Assembly: GCF_036195045.1 (NCBI RefSeq)
Contig: NZ_CP108100.1
Coordinates: 6,572,001 to 6,636,000 of the forward strand
DNA length: 64,000 nucleotides
DNA from: Streptomyces sp. NBC_00236
Lineage (GTDB): Bacteria > Actinomycetota > Actinomycetes > Streptomycetales > Streptomycetaceae
Reading direction: 5' to 3'
Shown here: piece by piece, positions 37,440 through 45,468 of the stretch
How positions within the stretch are numbered: the stretch's first letter is position 1
Layout of the letters: every line of letters starts with the position of its first letter
Notes under the pieces: generated by a model
Databases searched by the model: none
The model's input: the letters and a program-made list of their open reading frames with translations, nothing else
What the model was told of the DNA's origin: nothing
Position numbers and translations under genes: made by a program

Positions 37440-38441
37440 ATGTCGATCACGGGTGGAGACGTCGTTGACCTGGGCCGGGGCCTGTACGCGTGGCTCCCGC
37501 CGAAACGGGGCTGGGGGCTGGCCAACTGCGGCCTGCTCGTCTCGCCCCGTGGCGCGCTCTGGATCGACACCCCGTACGACACGGTACTGGCGGGCCAGTT
37601 CCTGGCCGAGAGCGCGAAGCTGCTGCCCGACGGTGTGTCCATCGACCGTGTGATTGTCACGCACGCCAACGGGGACCACTTCTGGGGCGCGGGGGTCCTC
37701 CCGGACGCGGAGATCATCGCGACCCGTGAGGCCCGGGAGCACATCCACTACGAGCCCACCCCGCAGCAGCAGCACGCCCTGGTCAACGGAAGCGATCCGG
37801 CCACCGCGCTGGGCGCCTACCTCGGGCGGCACTTCGGTCCCTTCGACTGGTCGCAGACCGATCCCGTCCGGCCGACGACCTACTTCACCGGGGAACTCGA
37901 ACTGACCCTGGGGGAGTACCCCGTACGCATCACGTCCCTGCCGTCCGCGCACACCACGGGTGACCTCATGGTCCACCTGCCCGCGCAGGGCGTCGTGTTC
38001 AGCGGCGACATCATCTTCTCCTCGACCCCGCAGCAGCCGGGCGACCACCCGATCCACTGGGCCGGCCCGCTGAGCAATGTGATCGCGGCCTGCGAACAGG
38101 TACTGGACACCGGCGCCGAGACCGTCGTGCCGGGCCACGGACCGGTCCTGGACCGGGCGGGCGTACGCGACCACATCGTCTACCTGGAGTACGTGCGCGA
38201 GCGCGCCCACGCCTTCCACGGCGCCGGCGTACCGGCCGTGGAGGCGGCCCGCCGGGTGATCGGGGAGGGGCGTCACCCCGAACTGGGCCTGCCGGAGCGG
38301 CTGGTGGTCACGATCGGCAGCGAGTACCGGCAACTCGACGGATCCGAACTCCCCGGCGTGCTCCAGGTCATGACCGACGTCGCAGCGGTCGCGCAAGAAG
38401 TGGAGCAGGCCCGTGAGACGGCAGCAGGCGCGGCGGACTGA
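37440..38441 (+). CDS. Metallo-beta-lactamase fold hydrolase
   Basis: A 333-residue MBL-fold protein. The metal-binding motif is a variant HxNxDH (THANGDHFWG, near residue 76), with further ligands in LPSAHTTGDLMVHL, VVFSGDIIF and VVPGHGPVLD, which together give the two-zinc site of the superfamily. The first His-x-His is His-x-Asn here. No signal peptide, so it acts in the cytoplasm. Relatives hydrolyse thioesters, lactones or alkyl sulfates; the substrate cannot be told. It ends 170 bp before the conservon operon and stands alone. CATAAT before the ATG suggests a leaderless transcript. Confidence 0.85.
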   Translation: MSITGGDVVDLGRGLYAWLPPKRGWGLANCGLLVSPRGALWIDTPYDTVLAGQFLAESAKLLPDGVSIDRVIVTHANGDHFWGAGVLPDAEIIATREAREHIHYEPTPQQQHALVNGSDPATALGAYLGRHFGPFDWSQTDPVRPTTYFTGELELTLGEYPVRITSLPSAHTTGDLMVHLPAQGVVFSGDIIFSSTPQQPGDHPIHWAGPLSNVIAACEQVLDTGAETVVPGHGPVLDRAGVRDHIVYLEYVRERAHAFHGAGVPAVEAARRVIGEGRHPELGLPERLVVTIGSEYRQLDGSELPGVLQVMTDVAAVAQEVEQARETAAGAAD

Positions 38442-38614
38442 CCGCCCGGTCCTGCGCCGCAGCGGCGGCAACGGGGCCGGCCTCCGTTTCCGCGGCTACG
38501 GAAGCGGCCTCCGGGACGGCAGCGGCGGAACCGGCGTTCGCCGCCCCGAGCCCGGGGCCGGCCACCGCCGCCCCGGGCACAGGACCCACCCGACGACAGA
38601 AACGCGGTAACGGC

Positions 38615-39976
38615 ATGGCATGGATCGTGGCGGTGATCGCCGTCATAGCCGCCGTGGCAGCAACGGCACGCTTTTACCGGGCCGCCCGCTCGGAACAGCT
38701 GGCCGTGGCCCACGCCGAGCTCGCCGAACGCCAGGCGAAGACGGCCGAGGCCCGCACGGCGGCCCTCGTCGACGAGATCAGGCAGCTGGCCCGCAAGCGG
38801 ATCCCGGCTGCCGCGCTCGCCCTCTCCCACCCCAGCGCCCAGGTCCCCGGACTGCGCGAGGCGGCCGAGGTCGACGGTGGCGCGGCCAGGCTGCTCACCG
38901 AGGCCGTACAGGCGGCCAGGACAGCGGTCATGGAGGAGCGGCAGCGCGTCGACGCGGCCGCCCGCGCGGCGATGCGCGGCACCTCGGCCAAGATCCAGTC
39001 CCTGCTCAACCAGTCCCAGCAGCTGTTGCACGAACTCCAGCACGAGTACGACGACCCGCGCATCCTCCAACTGGACTTCCGCAACGAACTCGCGCTGCGC
39101 CGCACCCAGTCCACCGCGGTGCTCTGCGACGCGTGGCCCGGCCTGGCCCGGCAGAACTCGCCCCTCGTCGAGATCGTGCTCGGCGCACAGTCCCGCGTCG
39201 CCGGCTACGAGCGGATCAAGGTGGCCAACCACCTGCGCGACGAACGCCTCGGCCTCGCCGCCCGCGCCGCCGAACCCCTCGCGATCGCGCTCGCCGAACT
39301 GCTCGCCAACGCCACCGCCTACTCGCACCCCGACACCGATGTGCAGGTGACCGTCCAGCAGAGCGGCGGCCGGGGCGCGTTCCTGGTGGTCGACGACGCG
39401 GGCATCGGCATGGACGACGACGCGCTCGACCGGGCCCGCGCCCTGCTGGCCGGGCCCTCCGAGGTCCTGCTGACCGAACTGGGCGACCCGCCGCAGACGG
39501 GGTTCGCGGTCGTCGGCAGGCTGGTGGTGCAGTACGGCTTCCACTGCCACATCGAGGCCTCGCCGTTCGGCGGCATGCGTACGATCCTGCGTGTCCCCGC
39601 CCATCTGCTGACGGTGCTGGAGGACGACCACAGCCTCTCCGCCCTGGCCCCTGCGCCCGTGTCGGCCGTCCCCGCCCCGGACCGGCCGGCCGCCCCCGCG
39701 CAGTCCGCCCGGCCCGAACCGGCGCCCGCCGAGGCGCCTTCGGGACTGCCCAGCAGACGCCGGCGTGCGCCGCGCCCCGCGGCCGCCACCCCGGCCCCCG
39801 CCGCCCCGGCCGCCGGACAGGTGTCCCGTACACCCGAGCAGGCGGAGTCTTCCTGGGCGGCACTCCAACAGGGCACCCTGATCGGCAGGAGCGTTGCCGG
39901 GCGGGTCCCCGCACCGGATGCGGACGGCCACGACCACCTGGGCGACCAGGACGACCAAGGAGACGACGAGAAGTGA
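38615..39976 (+). CDS. cvnA: Conservon sensor-like ATPase CvnA
   Basis: A 453-residue sensor-kinase-like protein, first gene of a conservon. Residues 1-20 are a transmembrane anchor, a long coiled-coil region follows (about 25-160), and a HATPase_c domain lies at about 225-335 (ELLANATAYSHPD, DDAGIGMDDD). The C-terminal 110 residues are Pro/Ala-rich and probably disordered. CvnA proteins act with a Roadblock protein, a DUF742 protein and a small GTPase in a membrane signalling complex resembling eukaryotic G-protein systems. Its stop overlaps cvnB (GTGA). Confidence 0.95.
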   Translation: MAWIVAVIAVIAAVAATARFYRAARSEQLAVAHAELAERQAKTAEARTAALVDEIRQLARKRIPAAALALSHPSAQVPGLREAAEVDGGAARLLTEAVQAARTAVMEERQRVDAAARAAMRGTSAKIQSLLNQSQQLLHELQHEYDDPRILQLDFRNELALRRTQSTAVLCDAWPGLARQNSPLVEIVLGAQSRVAGYERIKVANHLRDERLGLAARAAEPLAIALAELLANATAYSHPDTDVQVTVQQSGGRGAFLVVDDAGIGMDDDALDRARALLAGPSEVLLTELGDPPQTGFAVVGRLVVQYGFHCHIEASPFGGMRTILRVPAHLLTVLEDDHSLSALAPAPVSAVPAPDRPAAPAQSARPEPAPAEAPSGLPSRRRRAPRPAAATPAPAAPAAGQVSRTPEQAESSWAALQQGTLIGRSVAGRVPAPDADGHDHLGDQDDQGDDEK

Positions 39977-40398
39977 GCGCCCCCAGCCCCACCACCGGTG
40001 ACCTCGCATGGGTGCTGACCCCGCTGCTGGAACTGCCCGGAGTCCAGCACGCCGTGGTCGCCACCGGCGACGGCCTCGTCGAGGGCGCCTCGCCCGGACT
40101 CGACCGGGCCTCCGGTGAACGGGTCGCCGCCATGACGGCCACGCTGCACGCCGCGGCCCGCGCCTTCACCACGGCCTTCACCAACGTCGAGGCCCCGCAA
40201 CTGGCCCAGACGGTCGTCGAGTCGGACCTGGGCTTCGCCATCGTCGTACCGGCGGGGAAGAACACGACGCTCGCCCTGTTCGCCGAACCGGGCGCCAAGC
40301 TCGGGGACATCGCCTACCAGATGCAGGTGCAGGTCACCGCGCTGACGCGGGCGATGCACGCCCCGGCCCGCCAACCGGACACCGCCGACCGGCCATGA
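39973..40398 (+). CDS. cvnB: Conservon Roadblock/LC7 protein CvnB
   Basis: A 141-residue Roadblock/LC7-domain protein. DLAWVLTPLLELPGVQHAVVATGDGLVEGASPGLDRA is the typical start and the hydrophobic GFAIVVPAGKNTTLALFAEPGAKLGDIAYQM part the end of the fold. In conservons it is thought to regulate the partner GTPase, as MglB does in Myxococcus. GTG start overlaps the cvnA stop codon and its own stop overlaps the cvnC ATG, so translation of the operon is coupled. Cytoplasmic, no membrane segment. Confidence 0.95.
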   Translation: MSAPSPTTGDLAWVLTPLLELPGVQHAVVATGDGLVEGASPGLDRASGERVAAMTATLHAAARAFTTAFTNVEAPQLAQTVVESDLGFAIVVPAGKNTTLALFAEPGAKLGDIAYQMQVQVTALTRAMHAPARQPDTADRP

Positions 40399-40748
40399 CC
40401 GCCGGCCCAGGACGCCGTCTGATCCCCGCCTACCTCGTCACCGGGGGCAGGTCCAGGCCCACCGGCCCCGCGCTCGACCGGCTCGCCGTGCTCGTGCGCA
40501 CCGAGGAGGCCCTGCCGCAGGACACCGGTTCGGAGCAGCGCAGGCTGTGCGAACTGCTGGAGCCGGGCGCCCTCACCGTCGTCGAGTGCGCGGCCCATCT
40601 GGACCTGCCGGTCAGCGCCACCGTATTCCTGGCCACGGATCTCGCGGCCGCCGGACTTCTGCTCACGCGACCGCCGATACCCAGTGCCGGGGAGATCGAC
40701 CGGTCGCTCGTCGAGAGGCTGCTCGTTGGACTCCGCTCCCTCCACTGA
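40395..40748 (+). CDS. cvnC: Conservon DUF742 protein CvnC
   Basis: A 117-residue DUF742 protein. RRLIPAYLVTGGRSRP at the start and LCELLEPGALTVVECAAHLDLPVSATVFLATDLAAAGLL form the winged-helix-like core common to conservon third genes. Its exact job is unknown; it is assumed to be part of the CvnABCD complex. ATG overlaps the cvnB stop. Its 3' end overlaps the cvnD start by 23 bp. Confidence 0.95.
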   Translation: MTAGPGRRLIPAYLVTGGRSRPTGPALDRLAVLVRTEEALPQDTGSEQRRLCELLEPGALTVVECAAHLDLPVSATVFLATDLAAAGLLLTRPPIPSAGEIDRSLVERLLVGLRSLH

Positions 40749-41355
40749 CCGGACGGACGTCGGCTATCTGCCGGCTGCCGCCCGGACCCTGATGAAACTC
40801 GTCGTCACGGGTCCCTTCGGCGTGGGCAAGACGACCCTGATCCGCACCCTCTCGGAAATCCCCACGCTCCACACCGAAGAGGCGATGACGCAGTCCAGCA
40901 CCCGGCTCGACGACACCGCCGGGCTTCCCGAGAAGACCACGACCACGGTCGCCATCGACTTCGGACGCCTCACCGTCCTGGACGATCTCGTGCTGTACAT
41001 GTTCGGCACGCCCGGCCAGGACCGCTTCCTGCCGCTGTGGGAGGACATCGCGCGCGGGGCGCTGGGCGCGCTCGTCCTGGTGGACACCCGCAGGCTCGCC
41101 GACTCCTTCGCCGTGATGGACATGGTCGAGGAGCAGGGACTGCCGTACGCCGTCGCTGTCAACCGCTTCCCCGACGCCCCCGCCCACAGCGACGAGGTCC
41201 TGCGCGCACACCTCGACCTCGACGCCGGGACTCCGCTGGTCCAGTGCGACGCGAGGGAGCGACGCGGCAGCATCGACGCCCTGATCGCGCTGGCCGAGCA
41301 CGTGCTGACCCGCCTGCCGAAGCCCGAGGACCCGCAGCCCGAGGACCCGTCATGA
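40726..41355 (+). CDS. cvnD: Conservon small GTPase CvnD
   Basis: A 209-residue Ras-like/MglA-related GTPase. The P-loop GPFGVGKTT is near residues 29-37, the Walker B/G3 region is MFGTPGQDRF near 88 and the G4-like segment VAVNRFPDAP near 140. It is the switch of the conservon. The TTG start lies inside cvnC, as in other conservons, giving an N-terminal LDSAPSTDRTD extension before the core. Its stop overlaps the ATG of the P450 gene, indicating that the P450 belongs to the same operon. Confidence 0.93.
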   Translation: MDSAPSTDRTDVGYLPAAARTLMKLVVTGPFGVGKTTLIRTLSEIPTLHTEEAMTQSSTRLDDTAGLPEKTTTTVAIDFGRLTVLDDLVLYMFGTPGQDRFLPLWEDIARGALGALVLVDTRRLADSFAVMDMVEEQGLPYAVAVNRFPDAPAHSDEVLRAHLDLDAGTPLVQCDARERRGSIDALIALAEHVLTRLPKPEDPQPEDPS

Positions 41356-42614
41356 CATCGCATCCGCAGCCGCCGCAGCCCCTCGCGCTGTACGGCCCCG
41401 ACTTCGCGGCCGACCCGCACGGCCACTACCGCACCCTGCGGGAACACGGCCCGCTCGCACCGGTCCGGATCGCCCCCGGCATCGAGGCGATGCTCGTCAC
41501 CGACTACCAGGCAGCGGTCGACCTGCTCCGCGACACCCACACCTTCAGCAAGGACCCCCGCGCCTGGCAGGCGACGGTCCCCGCGGACTCCCCGGTACTG
41601 CCCGTGCTCGGGCACCGACCCACCGCGCTGTTCAGCGACGGCGCGGAGCACGCCCGTTACCGCGACGCCATCAACGACACCCTGGCCCTGATCGAACCGC
41701 ACATCCTGCGGGCCCAGGTGGCCGGGGTCGCCCAGCAGCTCATCGCGGAGTTCGCCGCCACCGGCAGCGGCGACCTCATCGCCCAGTACGCCCGGCTGCT
41801 CCCGCTGCACGTCTTCGTCACCTGGTTCGGCGTCGATCCCGCGGACGGCGACCGGATCGTCGACGGCATCGGCGGGATGATGAACCCGGAACAGGGCGCC
41901 GCCGCCGCGTACGCCGACCTCGTCGACGTCGTCACCCGTCTCGTCGCCGACCGGCGCGCCCGGCCGCGACGCGACCTCACCTCGTACTTCCTGGCGCATC
42001 CGGCGCACCTGGACAACGACGAGACCGTGCGCCAGATCACGTTGCTCATGAGTGCGGGCCACGACCCCGAGACCAACCTGATCGGCAACGCGACCCTGCA
42101 CATGCTCACCGACGAGCGGTACGCGGGATCGCTTCACGGGGGCGCGATGACCGCCCACGAGGCCATCAACGAGGTCCTGTGGCAGGACCCGCCGATCGCC
42201 AATCTGGCGGCCCACTACCCGCGCCACGACACCGAGTTCCACGGGGTCCGGCTGCGTGCGGGACAGCTCGTCCTGGTCTCCTTCGGTGCTGCCAACACCC
42301 AGTCGGGCCCTGCCGGTTCGCCCACCGGGGTGCGGTCGGGGGGAAGCGCCCACCTGGCCTGGTCGGCCGGTCCCCACCGGTGCCCCGCCAAGCAGCCGGC
42401 CCTGCTCATCGCGATGACCGCGATCGAGCAGCTCACCAGTCAGCTGTGCGACGCGGAACTGAGCGTTCCGGTGAGCGAACTGCTCTGGCGACCGGGGCCG
42501 TTCCACCGCGCGCTGGTGCATCTTCCGGTACGTTTCACCCCCCTGGACACCCACGTGTCCGCGGGCCCCGACCGGGAGCCGGCCCGGCAGCCGGAGGTTC
42601 CGATCGGCACCTGA
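41352..42614 (+). CDS. Conservon-linked cytochrome P450 (CYP157-like) without the ExxR arginine
   Basis: A 420-residue P450 at the end of the cvn operon (CvnE position). The heme-ligand loop is AWSAGPHRCPAK with Cys344, but the usual Phe is Trp. In the K helix the near-invariant ExxR reads EVLW (Glu274-Trp277), as in the Streptomyces CYP157 group, where CYP157C1 was reported to have EQSLW. The I helix AGHDPET is also unusual. Whether it is catalytic or a signalling partner of the conservon is unknown. The ATG overlaps the cvnD stop. No second P450 (such as CYP154) follows, unlike some conservons. Confidence 0.9.
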   Translation: MTSHPQPPQPLALYGPDFAADPHGHYRTLREHGPLAPVRIAPGIEAMLVTDYQAAVDLLRDTHTFSKDPRAWQATVPADSPVLPVLGHRPTALFSDGAEHARYRDAINDTLALIEPHILRAQVAGVAQQLIAEFAATGSGDLIAQYARLLPLHVFVTWFGVDPADGDRIVDGIGGMMNPEQGAAAAYADLVDVVTRLVADRRARPRRDLTSYFLAHPAHLDNDETVRQITLLMSAGHDPETNLIGNATLHMLTDERYAGSLHGGAMTAHEAINEVLWQDPPIANLAAHYPRHDTEFHGVRLRAGQLVLVSFGAANTQSGPAGSPTGVRSGGSAHLAWSAGPHRCPAKQPALLIAMTAIEQLTSQLCDAELSVPVSELLWRPGPFHRALVHLPVRFTPLDTHVSAGPDREPARQPEVPIGT

Positions 42615-42662
42615 ACCGTGTCGCTGGTAGGCCGAACGGGTGAGGGGCGAGAGAATTGCCCG

Positions 42663-42722
42663 ATGAACAGTGAGCGCAGCCGGCGCAACGCCAACCGATG
42701 CACAGACGGGGTGGTCCGGTGA
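42663..42722 (+). CDS. Possible 19-residue ORF coupled to the SepF-like gene
   Basis: ATG 42663 opens a 19-codon frame (MNSERSRRNANR at its start, Arg-rich) whose TGA overlaps the GTG of the SepF-like gene in a GTGA junction. A GAGAG stretch precedes it. Too short to recognise; it may be a coupling leader or chance. Confidence 0.3.
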   Translation: MNSERSRRNANRCTDGVVR

Positions 42723-43117
42723 GCAGGTACGACAGATATGACGTCACGGACGAGCAGTGGGAGGGGCTCGCCCAGGTCGTCCCGCTGCGCAGCCGCAACG
42801 AGTGGCCCTCGCGGGTGGACCATCGCACGGTCCCGGACGAGCAGGAGAGCGCCGAGCAGCGCCGCATGGTGGTGCTGCGGGTCCAGATCTTCGCGGATGC
42901 GCGCGAGGTCGCCGAGTACCTGGTCGCGCAGATTCCGGTGCTCCTCGATCTGACCAGCGCCGAGAGCGATGTGGCCAAGCGGATCCTGGACTTCACCAGT
43001 GGGGTCGTCTTCGGGCTGGGCAGCGGAATGCACCGGGTCGACCGGAACGTCTTCCTGCTGTCTCCCGTCGGCATGGAGGTCGAGGGAGTGACGGCGGCGG
43101 GCGTACCGGGGGCGTAG
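42719..43117 (+). CDS. SepF-like protein
   Basis: A 132-residue protein whose second half is the SepF domain: RMVVLRVQIFADAREVAEYL, then RILDFTSGVVFGLGSGMHRV and NVFLLSPVGMEV. SepF anchors and bundles FtsZ at division septa. Streptomyces carry the essential SepF plus shorter SepF-like proteins (Sfl) that modulate it. This one lacks the N-terminal amphipathic membrane helix of true SepF and is not in the division gene cluster, so it is more likely an Sfl-type protein. GTG 42719 is chosen; an in-frame ATG at 42698 is possible but has no ribosome site. Confidence 0.82.
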   Translation: MSRYDRYDVTDEQWEGLAQVVPLRSRNEWPSRVDHRTVPDEQESAEQRRMVVLRVQIFADAREVAEYLVAQIPVLLDLTSAESDVAKRILDFTSGVVFGLGSGMHRVDRNVFLLSPVGMEVEGVTAAGVPGA

Positions 43118-43294
43118 CCGACGTGCCGGCCGGGACCGCCACGCATCCGGTACGCCGTGACCGGGTGCGGCCCCCGGCCCGCTCCCTGCGCCTCTGCCGA
43201 CTGTCCGGCCACCTGCCCGTCTGTCTGTCCGGCTGCCTCCCGCCTGCCTGCCCGGCCGGCTGCCCGTCTGCGGGGCGGTGGTAGACCTGGGGCC

Positions 43295-43654
43295 GTGACA
43301 GAACTCGACGTGCACGTGCTCCAGCGACGGCTCGCCGCATTCGCGGCCGCACGCGACTGGGAGCGGTACCACACCCCCAAGAACCTCGCGTCGGCGCTGA
43401 GCGTCGAGGCCGCCGAACTCGTGGAGATCTTCCAGTGGCTGACGCCGGAACAGTCGGCGCGGGTGATGGAGGACGCCGCGACGGCGCCCAGGGTGGCGGA
43501 CGAGGTCGCCGACGTTCTCGCCTATCTGCTGCAGTTCTGCGAGGTGCTGGGCATTGATGTGCTGGCGGCCCTGGCGGCCAAGATCGAGCGGAACGAGGGG
43601 CGTTTCCCGGTGCCGCAGCCGACGGATCCCCCGTACCGTCACTCTTCGGAGTGA
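43295..43654 (+). CDS. MazG-like nucleotide pyrophosphohydrolase
   Basis: A 119-residue single-domain MazG/dCTPase-like (RS21-C6 type) protein. The helix pair with acidic metal ligands is visible: SALSVEAAELVEIFQWL (ExxE) and DEVADVLAYLLQFCEVLGIDV (ExxD). These enzymes hydrolyse non-canonical or excess dNTPs. The GTG at 43295 gives the standard length; the open frame before it runs through a CTG/CCG-rich spacer (about 43135-43275) with imperfect CTGYCCG repeats that I regard as non-coding. Stand-alone gene, cytoplasmic. Confidence 0.88.
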   Translation: MTELDVHVLQRRLAAFAAARDWERYHTPKNLASALSVEAAELVEIFQWLTPEQSARVMEDAATAPRVADEVADVLAYLLQFCEVLGIDVLAALAAKIERNEGRFPVPQPTDPPYRHSSE

Positions 43655-43778
43655 TCGAGTTGTCCACATTCGATTTCGTGTCCACAGATTTCCGAATTCC
43701 CCTGGCCTTTCGGTACCACCACCCTCACTGTGGGTAATGAAGAGGTGAGCGGGTTTCCGGGTCGAACGGGGGCAAGGG

Positions 43779-44315
43779 ATGGAAGCGGAGCGGCTTGTAG
43801 CAGTCATCCGGAGGGCACTGGCGCAGAGCCGGGGCACGCCGGACATCATCGCCGAGGCCTGGCAGGCCCAAGCGCTGGCGCAGGCGATCGGGAGCCGGCT
43901 GGCGGCGAGCGGCCCCAAGGAGTTACGGGGCGAGGCGAGCGGCCTCAGCGAGATCGGCGGACGGAGTAACGGCGCGCTGGAGCACCCGGCGGCCCGGGCG
44001 GGTGTGGCACGGGCGGCGCAGCTCTCCGAGGTCGCCGATCCGCGCGCGTCCCTCACCGGTCTCGGCGCGCTGCTCGGGGAGGTGGGGATAGCCCTGGTCG
44101 GGGTGGCGTGCGAGACCGATGAACAGGGCCTGTACTGGCAGTGCATGGAGGCGATCGACGCCGCGGACGAATCGACGGACCGGGTGCACGGCATGCTCCG
44201 CCTGCTCGACGAGCGGGACCGCGAGCGCCGCGCGGATCTGGAGCGCGGCCGGGAGCGGGACGGCCCGCACGGTGTGCTGCACGGACCGGTGGGACCGGCC
44301 GCCGACGTCGGCTGA
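43779..44315 (+). CDS. Hypothetical helical protein (possibly DUF6099)
   Basis: A 178-residue, mostly alpha-helical protein. EAERLVAVIRRALAQSRGTPDIIAEAWQAQALAQAIG at the start is reminiscent of a Streptomyces-restricted DUF6099 family, though I am not certain. A hydrophobic helix (LTGLGALLGEVGIALVGVAC, about 92-111) may be buried rather than membrane-spanning. The C-terminus is highly charged (DERDRERRADLERGRERD). Start ATG follows a purine-rich GGGGCAAGGG. It lies just upstream of the oxidoreductase gene on the same strand (43 bp gap). Confidence 0.7.
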   Translation: MEAERLVAVIRRALAQSRGTPDIIAEAWQAQALAQAIGSRLAASGPKELRGEASGLSEIGGRSNGALEHPAARAGVARAAQLSEVADPRASLTGLGALLGEVGIALVGVACETDEQGLYWQCMEAIDAADESTDRVHGMLRLLDERDRERRADLERGRERDGPHGVLHGPVGPAADVG

Positions 44316-44358
44316 GCGTCCGGCACCGGTGAGGCGTCCGGAGGTGCAGGATGGATGC

Positions 44359-45282
44359 ATGGATCTTCGAATCTTCACCGAGCCCCAGCAAGGGGCGAGC
44401 TACGACACACTGCTCACCGTCGCGAAGGCGGCCGAGGACCTCGGTTTCGATGCCTTCTACCGGTCCGACCACTATCTGCGCATGGGCCAGGGCGACGGCC
44501 TTCCCGGCCCGACGGACGCCTGGATCACGCTGGCCGGGCTGGCGCGCGAGACCAAGCGGATCCGCCTCGGCACCCTGATGACGGCGGGGACGTTCCGCCT
44601 TCCCGGAGTGCTCGCCATCCAGGTGGCACAGGTCGACCAGATGTCCGGCGGCCGCGTCGAGCTGGGCCTGGGCGCCGGCTGGTTCGAGCAGGAGCACAAG
44701 GCCTACGGCATTCCCTTCCCCAAGGAGAAGTTCGGCCGGCTGGAGGAGCAGCTGGCGATCGTCACCGGTCTGTGGGCCACCGAGGTCGGCAAGACGTTCA
44801 GTTATGACGGTACGTACTATCAGCTCACCGACTCGCCCGCGCTGCCCAAGCCCGCTCAGGCCAAGGTGCCCGTGCTGATCGGCGGGCACGGTGCGAAGCG
44901 GACGCCGCGGCTGGCCGCGCAGTACGCCGACGAGTTCAACATTCCGTTCGCCTCGCTGGAGGACAGCGAGAAGCAGTTCGGCCGGGTCCGGGCGGCGGCC
45001 GCGGAGGCGGGACGCGGGCCCGACGACCTGGTGTACTCCAACGCCCTGGTCGTCTGCGTAGGCAAGGACGATGCGGAGGTGGCGCGCCGGGCCGCCGTCA
45101 TCGGACGGGACGTGGCGGAACTGAAGGCGAACGGGCTGGCAGGCTCGCCCGCCGAGGTCGTCGACAAGATCGGCCGATTCGGGGCGATCGGGGCGTCGCG
45201 CATCTACCTCCAGGTGCTGGACCTCGACGACCTGGAGCACTTGGAGCTGATCTCGTCGCAGGTCCAGTCACAGCTTGACTGA
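44359..45282 (+). CDS. LLM class F420-dependent oxidoreductase
   Basis: A 307-residue luciferase-like monooxygenase (TIM barrel) of the F420-dependent type. MDLRIFTEPQQGASYDTLLTVAKAAEDLGFDAFYRSDHYL at the N-terminus, RIRLGTLMTAGTFRLPGVLAIQVAQVDQMSGGRVELGLGAGWFEQEH and the IGGHGAKRTPRLAAQYADEFN strand are typical. Deazaflavin F420 is abundant in Streptomyces, so F420 rather than FMN is likely but not certain. The ATG at 44359 begins the barrel; an overlapping ATG at 44351 is out of frame. Substrate unknown. The gene is followed by a repeat-rich spacer. Confidence 0.9.
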   Translation: MDLRIFTEPQQGASYDTLLTVAKAAEDLGFDAFYRSDHYLRMGQGDGLPGPTDAWITLAGLARETKRIRLGTLMTAGTFRLPGVLAIQVAQVDQMSGGRVELGLGAGWFEQEHKAYGIPFPKEKFGRLEEQLAIVTGLWATEVGKTFSYDGTYYQLTDSPALPKPAQAKVPVLIGGHGAKRTPRLAAQYADEFNIPFASLEDSEKQFGRVRAAAAEAGRGPDDLVYSNALVVCVGKDDAEVARRAAVIGRDVAELKANGLAGSPAEVVDKIGRFGAIGASRIYLQVLDLDDLEHLELISSQVQSQLD

Positions 45283-45284
45283 GG

Positions 45285-45316
45285 GGACTCTCGGCCGAGG
45301 GGACTCCCGGCTGGGA
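45285..45316. repeat. 16-bp tandem duplication
   Basis: GAGGGGACTCTCGGCC is followed directly by GAGGGGACTCCCGGCT. It borders the 34-bp repeat array. Confidence 0.7.
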
Positions 45317-45411
45317 GGGCAGCTCGGCTGAGCGGAAAGCTCGGCTGGGAGGGCAGCTCGGCTGAGCGGAAAGCTCGGTTGAGAGGGCACCTCGGATGAG
45401 CAGAAAGCTCG
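45310..45411. repeat. 34-bp tandem repeat array, three units
   Basis: Units at 45310-45343 and 45344-45377 are identical (beginning GCTGGGAGGGCAGC); a third at 45378-45411 is diverged. Each unit contains the CTCGGCTGAGC inverted motif, so the array can fold into small hairpins. It lies between the oxidoreductase and homocysteine methyltransferase genes. Confidence 0.88.
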
Positions 45412-45419
45412 GCCGAGCG

Positions 45420-45453
45420 AAGCACTGGACCGAGGGCAGCACTGGACCGAGAG
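45420..45453. repeat. 17-bp tandem duplication
   Basis: AGCACTGGACCGAG is repeated twice with a 17-bp period immediately after the 34-bp array, just before the ribosome site of the next gene. Confidence 0.75.
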
Positions 45454-45468
45454 AAGAAGGAGCCTCTG

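Noticed and set aside
38413..38610. Arg/Gly-rich 65-codon frame between the MBL-fold gene and cvnA
   Set aside because: Starts inside the MBL gene, has no ribosome site and a random-looking composition.
45285..45453. Repeat array as a possible CRISPR
   Set aside because: Units are directly adjacent without spacers and differ in length (16, 34, 17 bp); no cas genes.
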